From assembly GCA_903832005.1 (NCBI GenBank), contig CAIKZO010000088.1:33810-97809 (forward strand): DNA of 64,000 bases. The letters are read 5' to 3'. The translations under genes and the position numbers were made by a program. The DNA comes from Enhydrobacter aerosaccus (lineage in GTDB: Bacteria > Pseudomonadota > Alphaproteobacteria > Reyranellales > Reyranellaceae). Shown here piece after piece: positions 1-7,589 of this stretch. Position 1 is the first letter of the stretch. Each line of letters starts with the position of its first letter. A model generated the notes under the pieces. The model saw only the letters and a program-made list of their open reading frames with translations, had not been told where the DNA came from and did no database searches.

Positions 1-2
1 TG

Positions 3-236
3 CGGGCGCTCTACGGCCCCGGCATCGCCGGCTGGCGGCTGGGCGTGGTGATGCTGTTCGCCATGGCCGGCATGGCGGTCGGCGGCTGGATGGGCGGCGC
101 CATCTTCGACGCGACACTGTCCTATCGCGTGGCCTTCCAGGCGGCGCTGATCCTCAATCTTCTCAACCTGCTGCTGCTGGGCGTGCTCTATTTCGGCCAG
201 CGTCAGCGCGGCGTGATGCGCAGCCTGGCGAAGTAG
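3..236 (+). CDS. MFS transporter, C-terminal end (partial)
   Basis: This is the last 77 codons of a protein that enters from the left edge. It is very hydrophobic and shows two membrane segments. The first carries the G-rich stretch GMAVGGWMGGAIFD and the second runs through AALILNLLNLLLLGVLYF, followed by a short basic tail (GQRQRGVMRSLAK). That is the usual look of helices 11-12 of a major facilitator superfamily permease. The substrate cannot be told from this fragment. Its end overlaps the end of the convergent gene on the other strand by 34 bp. The assignment to MFS is by pattern and the family is fairly secure. Confidence 0.7.
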   Translation, partial: RALYGPGIAGWRLGVVMLFAMAGMAVGGWMGGAIFDATLSYRVAFQAALILNLLNLLLLGVLYFGQRQRGVMRSLAK

Positions 237-910
237 GCCTCGGTCCCGATATCGACCCAGAGGCCGACGTTGCCGGCGACAGGTGCCGCCTTCGGCTCCG
301 CGACGACCAGGCGCTCCTCGCCATTCACCGCGACCCGCACTCTGTCTTCGTCGACATCGACCCGCAGCGAAATCCATTCGTCACCCGCGATGTTGGCGCC
401 GGCTTCATAGCGGCCGTCGGGATAGGTGCGGCGCAGCCGGTCGAAGCGCCAGTCGGGATAGGCGAAGTACTGCACGGCGCGCTTGTCGCGTGGCGACGGT
501 GGATTGAGCTTCAGCCCGTTGAGCGGCCGCACGTAGGCCGCCTCGAAGCGCTTGTTGTCGGGCGCGATGCGATAGGCGAGGCCCGCGAAGGCGCGCATGT
601 CGGGCGGCGCGTCGGCGCGCAGCCGCCCCAGGACATCGACTTCGAGAGTCCCGGTGCGAAAGGAAGTCGGGATCATCACGAATGTGTCGGTGTCGCCGAA
701 GTCGATGCCCGGCCGGCCGGCGCGTACCGCGGCGGTCAACTCGACCTTCAGCGCTTGGCGGCCCTTGATCTCGACCGGCAGCGCCGTCACGCGATGCGGC
801 ACCGCGTCCGGCGGCAAGGTCGCGAGATCGAATGCTTCGGCGCGGCTGGCGCGCGGCAGCAGGCATGAAGCGGCGACCATCGCGATGGAGCGCCGGGACA
901 GAAGAGGCAT
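203..910 (-). CDS. Secreted protein with concanavalin/LamG-like fold (DUF1080-like)
   Basis: The protein has about 235 residues when started at the ATG at 910, which has AGGGAG four to five bases upstream; a GTG at 925 is the longer alternative. It begins with a signal peptide (LLSRRSIAMVAASCLLPRAS, then RAEA). The body is rich in beta-strand patterns such as GLAYRIAPDNKRFEAAYVRP and GNVGLWVDIGTEAYFARLRI. Those recall jelly-roll lectin-like domains of the 3-keto-disaccharide hydrolase/LamG type. No catalytic residues could be pointed out. The role is unknown; a periplasmic carbohydrate-related function is only inferred. Confidence 0.65.
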   Translation of the reverse strand: MPLLSRRSIAMVAASCLLPRASRAEAFDLATLPPDAVPHRVTALPVEIKGRQALKVELTAAVRAGRPGIDFGDTDTFVMIPTSFRTGTLEVDVLGRLRADAPPDMRAFAGLAYRIAPDNKRFEAAYVRPLNGLKLNPPSPRDKRAVQYFAYPDWRFDRLRRTYPDGRYEAGANIAGDEWISLRVDVDEDRVRVAVNGEERLVVAEPKAAPVAGNVGLWVDIGTEAYFARLRITPR

Positions 911-956
911 GGCGCTCCCTACCACCCGATCGCTTCACGCGACGCTCACATTGGCG

Positions 957-1916
957 TCAGTCCGCCTTTATGCCGGACGCCGCGATCACCTTGCTCCAGC
1001 GCGCATCCTCGCTCTTCAGGAAAGCGGCGAACTCGGATGAGTCCATGGGGCGTGGGAGCGTGCCGATTGCGCGGAATTTCTCTGCGGTCGCGGGGGCCTT
1101 CATCGCTTTCACGATGGCGTCGGAGAGTTGCTTCACGCGCTCGGCCGATGTCTTGGCCGGCAGCAGGACGCCGAGCCACGCCACGGCTTCGAGACCGGGA
1201 AAGCCCTGCTCGGCGATGGTCGGCGTGTCGGGCCAGGTCGGCAGGCGCTCCAGGGTGCCGGCTGCGATCAGGCGGACGCGGCCTGAGTCGATGTGCGGCT
1301 TGGTCACCGTCACCGTGTCGATGGCAACCTGCACCGTGCCCGCGATCAGGTCCTGCATGGCGGGCGGGCTGCCCTGATAGGGCACGTGCAGGATGCGGAT
1401 GCCGGCGCGTCGCTTGAAATCCTCCATGACGACGTGGCTCAACGTGCCGTTGCCCGCCGAGCAATGGCTGAGCTTGTCCGGATTGGCCTTCGCATAGGCG
1501 ATCAGCTCGGGCAGCGTCTTTGCCGGCACCGAGGGATGCACCACCAGCACCATCGGCAGATCGCAGACTCGCGCCACCGGCTCGAAGCTGGTCAGGCTGT
1601 TGTAGGCAACGTTCTTGTAGAGATACGGGTTGATCGCGAGCGACGCGAGCGGTGCCAGCACGAAGGTCGTGCCGTCGGGCGGGGCATGCGCCACCTGGCC
1701 CAGCACGATGCTGCCGCCTTGTCCGGGCTTGTTGTCCACGATCACCGTTTCGTTGAGCTCGGACTTCAGCGCGTCGGCCAGCAGGCGCGCCACGATGTCG
1801 GTTGCCTGACCCGGCGGAAAGCCCACCATGAGCTTGGAGACCTTGTCGCCCTGTGCATATGCGGCAGGCGCGGAAAGCGTGGCGAGCGATAGCGCGCCGA
1901 AGGTACGTCGTAACAA
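957..1916 (-). CDS. TctC/Bug-family substrate-binding protein
   Basis: A 319-residue periplasmic binding protein of the tripartite tricarboxylate transporter type (Bug family). It has an N-terminal signal sequence ending near AYAQG, then the family landmarks VGFPPGQATDIVARLLADAL, VDNKPGQGGSIVLGQVAHAPPDG, and a C-terminal SSEFAAFLKSEDARWSKVI. It lacks adjacent tctA/tctB membrane genes, as is common for Bug proteins. The start is a TTG, chosen because GGGAGG sits five bases upstream. It follows the CoA transferase gene by only 10 bp and is almost surely co-transcribed with it. The ligand is probably a carboxylate or amide, which is inferred. Confidence 0.9.
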   Translation of the reverse strand: MLRRTFGALSLATLSAPAAYAQGDKVSKLMVGFPPGQATDIVARLLADALKSELNETVIVDNKPGQGGSIVLGQVAHAPPDGTTFVLAPLASLAINPYLYKNVAYNSLTSFEPVARVCDLPMVLVVHPSVPAKTLPELIAYAKANPDKLSHCSAGNGTLSHVVMEDFKRRAGIRILHVPYQGSPPAMQDLIAGTVQVAIDTVTVTKPHIDSGRVRLIAAGTLERLPTWPDTPTIAEQGFPGLEAVAWLGVLLPAKTSAERVKQLSDAIVKAMKAPATAEKFRAIGTLPRPMDSSEFAAFLKSEDARWSKVIAASGIKAD

Positions 1917-1926
1917 TGAGGCCTCC

Positions 1927-3132
1927 CTAGATGACCTTTGCGGCCTTGAGCTTGGCGATCTCCGCCGCCGTCAGTCCCAGGCCGCCATAGACTTCGTCGT
2001 TATGCTCGCCGATCGTCGGACCCGCGCGTCGCACCGCGCCCGGCGTTTCCGAGAAGCGCGGCACCACACCCTGCATGCGCACCGAGCCGAGTTCGCTGTC
2101 GGGGACCGAGACAATGGCGTTGCGCGCCTTGAACTGAGGATCGTCGAACACGTCGGCAATGTCGTAGATCGGCGAGAAGCCGACCTCGTGCTTCGTCAGC
2201 GACTCGCGCAACTCGGCGAGCGTGAGCCTGCCGATCGCCGCACCCACGATCTCGTCGAGCAACTGGTAGTGCTTCACCCTCGCCGGATTGGTGGCGAAGC
2301 GTGCGTCCTCCAGCAGGTCGCGTCGGTCGAGCGCGGTGCACAGGCGATCGAAGATGCTTTGCGTCGAGGCCGCGATCGACGCCCATTTGTCGTCGGCGGT
2401 GCGATAGACGTTGCCGGGCGCGGCGTACTGACTGCGGTTGCCCGAGCGCGTGCGCACGGCGCCCAGCTGGTCGTACTCGATCGCGAGAAACTCGAGCGTG
2501 CGCAGCATCGCCTCGGTGGCCGAACAGTCGATCTCCTGGCCGCGCCGTTCGGGGTGTTGTGCGAGATCGTGCAGCGCCGCCAGGATGCCGACCGCGCCGA
2601 ACAGGCCCGCGACCGCGTCCGAGATCGGATAGCCGAGATGGAGCGGCCGGCCGTTCTCCTCGCCGCAGATCTGGGTGAAGCCGCTCATCGATTCGAAGAT
2701 GCGGGCGAAGCCCGGCCGGCCGGCGTAGGGCCCGTCTTGACCGAAGCCGGTGACCCGCAGGATCGTGAGTCGCGGGTTGATGCCCTGCAGCCAGGCTCGC
2801 GTCACGCCCCAGCCGTCGAGCGTGCCGGGACGGAAATTCTCGACCACGACGTCGGCGTCGGCGACCAGCTTGCCGAACAGCGCGCGGCCCTCTGGCTTGC
2901 GCAGGTCGAGCGTGACGCCGCGCTTGTTGCGGTTGGTGACCTTCCACCACAGCGGCACGCCGTCCTTGTGCGGGGCGAGCGCGCGCAGACTGTCGCCCAC
3001 GCCCGGCATCTCGACCTTGACGATATCGGCGCCGTAGTCGCCCAGCAGGCCCGCCGCGAAGGGTCCGGCGACCACCGTGGAGATATCGACGATTTTCAAC
3101 CCGCGAAGCGGGCCGCTGGCAGTGTCGTTCAT
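1927..3132 (-). CDS. CaiB/BaiF (family III) CoA transferase
   Basis: A 401-residue member of the family III CoA transferases, which move CoA between carboxylic acids in the cytoplasm. The N-terminus reads GLKIVDISTVVAGPFAAGLLGDYGADIVKVE, which is the family hallmark and contains the catalytic Asp in the DYGAD region. NRNKRGVTLDLRKPEG and VVVENFRPGTLDGWG follow. The start has GGAGGAAA upstream. It is the promoter-proximal gene of a two-gene unit with the TctC binding protein, suggesting that an imported acid is activated to its CoA thioester. The acid itself is unknown. Confidence 0.92.
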   Translation of the reverse strand: MNDTASGPLRGLKIVDISTVVAGPFAAGLLGDYGADIVKVEMPGVGDSLRALAPHKDGVPLWWKVTNRNKRGVTLDLRKPEGRALFGKLVADADVVVENFRPGTLDGWGVTRAWLQGINPRLTILRVTGFGQDGPYAGRPGFARIFESMSGFTQICGEENGRPLHLGYPISDAVAGLFGAVGILAALHDLAQHPERRGQEIDCSATEAMLRTLEFLAIEYDQLGAVRTRSGNRSQYAAPGNVYRTADDKWASIAASTQSIFDRLCTALDRRDLLEDARFATNPARVKHYQLLDEIVGAAIGRLTLAELRESLTKHEVGFSPIYDIADVFDDPQFKARNAIVSVPDSELGSVRMQGVVPRFSETPGAVRRAGPTIGEHNDEVYGGLGLTAAEIAKLKAAKVI

Positions 3133-3215
3133 TCTGGTGTTTCCTCCGGGGGACTATCCCATATGCAAAAGTTGCAAGTCCGGCAAAGGTGGTTTGCCGA
3201 TTTCGGAAGGGTGCC

Positions 3216-4667
3216 ATGAGCGAGCTTTGGAAGATGACGGCGGTCGAGGCGGTGGCACGGCTGAAGAAGAAGGAGATCACGCCGCTCGAGCTGGTCGAGG
3301 CCTCGGCCCATCGCATGGCGGAGGTCGAGCCGTCGGTGAACGCGATGCCGACCCTCTGCCTCGATCGCGCGCGCGATCACGCCAAGGCCCTGATGGCCGG
3401 CCAGCGCCGGGAGGCCGAAGGCGAGGCGGGCTGGCTCGCCGGCCTGCCGGTCTCGATCAAGGACCTGACCGACGTGGGCGGCGTGCGCACCACCTACGGC
3501 TCGCCGATCTTCGCCGACCACGTGCCGGCGAAATCCCATCCGCTGGTCGAGCGCATCGAGCGCAAAGGCGGCATCGTCATGGGCAAGTCCAACACGCCGG
3601 AGTTCGGCGCGGGCGGCAGCACCTTCAACGAAGTGTTCGGCCGCACGCGCAATCCCTGGAACACCTCGCTCACCTGCGGCGGCTCGACCGGCGGCGGCTC
3701 GGTGTCGGTCGCGACCGGCGAGGTTTTCCTGGCGCATGGCTCCGACCATGGCGGCTCGCTGCGCCGGCCCGGCACCTATTGCTCGACCGTGGGCATTCGT
3801 CCGTCGGCTGGCCGCGTGACGCGCGGCACGTCGAACAACCTCTATTCGCCGCAGTCAGTGCAGGGCCCGATGGCGCGCAACGTCGCAGACCTCGCTCTCT
3901 TCCTCGACACGATGGCGGGCTTCTGCCCCGAGGATGCGATGACGTTCGATGCGCCGGCGATTTCCTTCTCTGCGGCCGTCGCCAATCCCGTGCTTCCCAA
4001 GCGCGTTGCCATCACCATGGATTTTGGCGGCAAGTTCGAACTCGATCATGAGATCCGCGAGATCTGCCTCAAGACGGCGCGGCGCTTCGAGGAACTGGGC
4101 TGTATCGTCGAGGAAGCCTCGCCCGACTTCGGCCCTGTGGACGAGGTCTTCATGGCCTTCCGTGCCCAGCAGTTCGTCGTTGATCGCGAACTGCAGATCG
4201 AACAGCACAAGGACAAGATCAAGCCCGATATCATCTGGAACACGGAACTGGGCTTCAAGCAGACCACACGCCAGCTGGCCTGGGCCGAGCGCGAGCGCGC
4301 GGCGCTCTATCGGCGCATGGGCGCGTTCTTCCAGAAGTACGACCTGCTGGTGACGCCCGGTGCGCCGACGGCGGCCTTCGACGTGATGTTGCGGGCGCCC
4401 GCGACCATCGCCGGCAAGAAGCTCGAGAACTACATGGCGGGCTCGACGCTCAATTCGGCGATCACCGTCACCGGCAGTCCCGCGATCGCCGTGCCCTGCG
4501 GCTTCGACTCGTTCGGCCGTCCCGTGGGGTTGCAGCTGGTCGGCAAGCCGCGCGGCGAGGCTGCCCTGCTGCAGGCCGCGTCGCTCTACGAAAAACTGCT
4601 GGGCCTCGACAGGCTCCTGCCCATCGACCCCAAGCCGGGAACCGTGCCACCATCCTCCCAACGATAA
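3216..4667 (+). CDS. Amidase-signature hydrolase
   Basis: A 483-residue amidase started at the ATG at 3216 (MSELWKMT) behind GGAAGG; an in-frame upstream Met has no ribosome site. The Ser-cisSer-Lys triad is visible: Lys82 in PVSIKDLT, Ser157 in CGGSTGGG and nucleophile Ser181 in GSDHGGSLRRPG, with the 24-residue spacing known from fatty acid amide hydrolase. The position after the cis-Ser is Thr instead of the common Ser. It hydrolyses an amide to acid and ammonia. It heads a run amidase-SDR-LLM oxidoreductase and is divergent from the CoA transferase, so the acid made here may feed that enzyme. The substrate is not identified. Confidence 0.93.
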   Translation: MSELWKMTAVEAVARLKKKEITPLELVEASAHRMAEVEPSVNAMPTLCLDRARDHAKALMAGQRREAEGEAGWLAGLPVSIKDLTDVGGVRTTYGSPIFADHVPAKSHPLVERIERKGGIVMGKSNTPEFGAGGSTFNEVFGRTRNPWNTSLTCGGSTGGGSVSVATGEVFLAHGSDHGGSLRRPGTYCSTVGIRPSAGRVTRGTSNNLYSPQSVQGPMARNVADLALFLDTMAGFCPEDAMTFDAPAISFSAAVANPVLPKRVAITMDFGGKFELDHEIREICLKTARRFEELGCIVEEASPDFGPVDEVFMAFRAQQFVVDRELQIEQHKDKIKPDIIWNTELGFKQTTRQLAWAERERAALYRRMGAFFQKYDLLVTPGAPTAAFDVMLRAPATIAGKKLENYMAGSTLNSAITVTGSPAIAVPCGFDSFGRPVGLQLVGKPRGEAALLQAASLYEKLLGLDRLLPIDPKPGTVPPSSQR

Positions 4668-4680
4668 ACGGGAGGAGCCC

Positions 4681-5463
4681 ATGCGGGTCGTGATCACGGG
4701 CGCGAGCCGAGGTATCGGCCGCGCCACGGCACTCAAGCTCGCAGCCGATGGAGCCGAGGCGCTCACCCTCTGCGACATCGCCTATCTCGACGAGCTGGAG
4801 GCGCTGGCCGCGAACCTGCGCACCTCGGGCTGCATGGTGAAAACCCTGCGGGCCGACATGGCGCGGCCCAAGGAGCCGGCGCGCGTGATCACGGCCGCAG
4901 TGAAAGCGATGGGCGGCATCGATGCGATCGTGGGCAATGCCGGCATCACCGCGCCCGGCAAGCTCGCCGAGCTCGACCTCGAGACCTGGGACCGCATCTT
5001 CGACATCGACCTGCGCGCCAACTGGCTGCTGGCCAAGGCCGCTTACCCGCATCTCAAGAAGACCAAGGGCTCGGTCGTCATGCTGGCCTCGATGGCAGGA
5101 GTGATGCCGCAGCTTCCGCACGGCGCCTATAGTCCGGCGAAGGCAGCGCTGATCATGCTGACGCAGATGCTCGCGATGGAATGGGCGCCCGACGGCATCC
5201 GTGCCAACGCCGTGTGCCCCGGCTTCGTGCACACGTCGATGACCGACACGATCTACACTCAGTCCAAGCTCTCCCGCGCCCGGTCGAAGCTGGTGCCGCT
5301 GGGGCGGATCGCCAAACCCGGCGACATCGCCGACGCGATCGGCTTCCTGCTCAGTCCGCAAGCCAGCTACATCACCGGGCAGTCGCTGATCGTCGACGGT
5401 GGCCTCACGCGTTCGATCCTCAATCACGTGCCCGGAACCGCCGCCACGCCCAAGGTGAAATGA
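4681..5463 (+). CDS. SDR-family NAD(P)-dependent oxidoreductase
   Basis: A 260-residue classical short-chain dehydrogenase/reductase. The nucleotide-binding motif is TGASRGIGRAT at the N-terminus, NAG is in IVGNAGITAPG, the active site is SMAGVMPQLPHGAYSPAKAAL with Tyr and Lys in YSPAK, and the C-terminus has the usual GQSLIVDGGLTRS. It lies 13 bp behind the amidase with GGGAGGAG before its ATG and its stop overlaps the start of the next gene, so the three genes form one operon. It probably oxidises an alcohol or reduces a ketone in the same catabolic route; the substrate is unknown. Confidence 0.92.
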   Translation: MRVVITGASRGIGRATALKLAADGAEALTLCDIAYLDELEALAANLRTSGCMVKTLRADMARPKEPARVITAAVKAMGGIDAIVGNAGITAPGKLAELDLETWDRIFDIDLRANWLLAKAAYPHLKKTKGSVVMLASMAGVMPQLPHGAYSPAKAALIMLTQMLAMEWAPDGIRANAVCPGFVHTSMTDTIYTQSKLSRARSKLVPLGRIAKPGDIADAIGFLLSPQASYITGQSLIVDGGLTRSILNHVPGTAATPKVK

Positions 5464-6626
5464 TGAAAGCCTCGCTGTTCTACCTGCCGACCATCGCCAG
5501 CCGTGCCGAGATCGAGAAGGGCATGGCCGGCATGAATCCGGCCTTCTATCAGCGCATGCTGAAAGAGCTGACCGAGCAGATCCAGCTGGGCGACCAGCTC
5601 GGCTACGATTCGGTGTCCTTCACCGAGCATCACTTCCACATCGAAGGCTTCGAGCTTTCGAACAACCCGGTGCTGCTCGATCTCTACTTCGCGATGCAGA
5701 CCAAGCGCATCCGCGTGGGACAGCTCGGCATCGTGCTGCCGGCGTCGAACCCGATCCGCGTCGCCGAAGACATCGCCATGCTCGACCACATGACCGGCGG
5801 CCGTGCCAACGCAGGCTTTGCGCGCGGCTACCAGCGGCGCTGGGTCGACATCATGGCGCAGCAGACCCACGGCATCCACGGCGCGCTGCCGCACCAGCAC
5901 GACCAGATCGACGACGCCAATCGCCTCGCCTTCGAGGAGAACTTCCGCCTCGTCAAGAAATGCTGGACCGAGGAGATGCTGACCTTCGACGGCAAGTTCT
6001 GGAAGGTGCCGGCGGGGCCCACGCCCTGGGTGCTCGACACCACGGATAAATGGGGTAAGGGCGTCGAGAACGGTATCCTGAAATCCGTCGGCGTCGTGCC
6101 GAAGCCGCTGCAGAAGCCGCACCCGCCGCTGTTCCAGCCCTTCGCCAGCTCAGAAAGTACAGTTCGTTTCTGCGCCCAGGAGAACGTGACGCCGATCCTG
6201 CCGCCGATGCTCCCGGTCTTCGAAGACAAGCTCTACAGCGTCTATGCCGAGGTTTCGGGCAAGAAGAAGGGTGAGGGCGTGGGCGTGCTGCGCGACGTCA
6301 TCATCTGCGACACCGACGAGGAGGCGCGCGCGCTGTGGCAGGACTCCGGGCAGTTCTCCGGCAAGGCCTGGTTCGAGCCGTTCGGCTTTCGCAAGGGCAT
6401 CACCGATCCCAAGTCCGGCAAGATGCTGACGCCGGACGAGATCATCGAGATGGGCTACGCCTATGTCGGCACGGTCGATACGGTGCTGAAGGGTATGGAA
6501 GCGCAGCAGAAGCGCCAGCCGGTCGATTGGGTATTCGCCTACACCTACAACAGCCTCGTGCCGCACGCGAAGCTGATGAAGTCGATCGAGACCTTCTGGA
6601 CGAAGATCATGCCGCGCTTCCGCTAG
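5460..6626 (+). CDS. LLM-class flavin-dependent oxidoreductase (luciferase-like)
   Basis: A protein of about 388 residues of the bacterial luciferase-like family, which uses reduced flavin and oxygen. Family marks are SFTEHHFHIEGFELSNNPVL, RIRVGQLGIVLPASNPIRVAEDIAMLD and the TGGRANAGFARGY loop that binds the flavin phosphate. The first two codons are both ATG and overlap the SDR stop (ATGATGA), so the genes are translationally coupled. The stop codon overlaps that of the convergent DapA-like gene in a CTAG. Such enzymes often cleave C-N, C-S or C-C bonds in xenobiotic or alkaloid catabolism; the specific substrate is unknown. Confidence 0.92.
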   Translation: MMKASLFYLPTIASRAEIEKGMAGMNPAFYQRMLKELTEQIQLGDQLGYDSVSFTEHHFHIEGFELSNNPVLLDLYFAMQTKRIRVGQLGIVLPASNPIRVAEDIAMLDHMTGGRANAGFARGYQRRWVDIMAQQTHGIHGALPHQHDQIDDANRLAFEENFRLVKKCWTEEMLTFDGKFWKVPAGPTPWVLDTTDKWGKGVENGILKSVGVVPKPLQKPHPPLFQPFASSESTVRFCAQENVTPILPPMLPVFEDKLYSVYAEVSGKKKGEGVGVLRDVIICDTDEEARALWQDSGQFSGKAWFEPFGFRKGITDPKSGKMLTPDEIIEMGYAYVGTVDTVLKGMEAQQKRQPVDWVFAYTYNSLVPHAKLMKSIETFWTKIMPRFR

Positions 6627-7531
6627 GCTGAGGCGCGCTTCTTTTCTTCAGGAAGCACGCCCATCTCCTGCAGCACCTTGCGCAGCGCCGGACGCTGCGC
6701 TTCCGGCAGTGGCAGGCGCGGCGCGCGCGGCGGGCCCATCGGCATTCCCATCATCTCGAAGGCGGCCTTGGTGCCCGAGACGTAGCGCGGTCCGCCGACC
6801 CACCAGAGCAGCGGCGTCATCTTCATGTAGAGCGCCAGAGCCGCATCCATGTCGCGCTTGTCGGCCACCAAGTTGAACAGCTCGGCCGACCAGCGCGGGA
6901 TCACGTTGGAGCACACCGCGACCCAGCCCTCGGCGCCCAGCCAGAACGATTCGTAGCCCAGCACGCCCGCGAAGACGGTCATCTTGTCGCCGGCGAGGCG
7001 GATGATGTCGCGTACTCTGGTGGGGTCGAGCGTGGACTCTTTGACATACGAGCAGTTGGGGATCTGGGCGATCCGCGCGATCAGCTCCGGCATCATGTCG
7101 ACATTGGCCGTCGCCGGATTGTTGTAGACCATGATCGGGATCGAGATCGCGTCCGACACCTTCTTGTAGTGGGTGTAGAGCTCGTCGTCGGTCGGCACGC
7201 TGTAGAAGGGCGGGATGATCATCACGCCGTCGGCGCCCAGAGCCTCCATCTCGCGGCTCGAGCGCACGACGTCGTCGGTCCACTCCGCGCCGGTGCCGAT
7301 CAGCACCGGCACGCGGCCGGCGGCCTGCGTGATCACGATTTCGGCCACCTGGCGGCGCTCGTCCGGCGTCGTGCTCAGGAATTCGCCGGTGCTGCCCAGC
7401 GGGATCAGCCCGTGGATGCCCTCGGCGATCTGGAAGTCGACCAGCCGGCGCAGGGCCGCCTCGTCCACCTTCTTTCCATCGGGAGTGAAGGGGGTAATCA
7501 GGACGGTATAGGTGCCGCGAAACTTCTTCAT
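6623..7531 (-). CDS. Dihydrodipicolinate synthase (DapA) family lyase/deaminase
   Basis: A 302-residue TIM-barrel class I aldolase-type enzyme. GSTGE (residues 46-50), Tyr136 in VYNNPAT and the Schiff-base Lys164 in SYVKEST are all present. It is not the lysine-biosynthesis enzyme by context. It lies divergent from a three-domain flavin dehydrogenase of the type that oxidises D-hydroxyproline in other proteobacteria, where a DapA-family enzyme (pyrroline-4-hydroxy-2-carboxylate deaminase) performs the next step. That pairing suggests, but does not prove, an imino-acid catabolic role. The start at 7531 gives MKKFRGTYTVLITPF. A longer reading upstream overlaps the divergent gene and was discarded. 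Confidence 0.9.
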   Translation of the reverse strand: MKKFRGTYTVLITPFTPDGKKVDEAALRRLVDFQIAEGIHGLIPLGSTGEFLSTTPDERRQVAEIVITQAAGRVPVLIGTGAEWTDDVVRSSREMEALGADGVMIIPPFYSVPTDDELYTHYKKVSDAISIPIMVYNNPATANVDMMPELIARIAQIPNCSYVKESTLDPTRVRDIIRLAGDKMTVFAGVLGYESFWLGAEGWVAVCSNVIPRWSAELFNLVADKRDMDAALALYMKMTPLLWWVGGPRYVSGTKAAFEMMGMPMGPPRAPRLPLPEAQRPALRKVLQEMGVLPEEKKRASA

Positions 7532-7550
7532 GACGTACCTCTTGGAACCA

Positions 7551-7589
7551 TTGTAGACATTTTGGATGCGTCTGAAGCACCCCAAAATG
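7551..7589. promoter_or_regulatory. Candidate operator(s) between divergent DapA-like and fusion genes
   Basis: The two divergent genes leave only 34-55 bp between them. In it, TTGTAGACAT (7551-7560) contains TGT-AG-ACA, the dyad form bound by many FCD-type GntR repressors. An exact inverted repeat CATTTTGG (7558-7565) and CCAAAATG (7582-7589) overlaps it and covers both possible starts of the fusion gene. Function is inferred from symmetry and position only; no regulator gene is adjacent. Confidence 0.35.
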
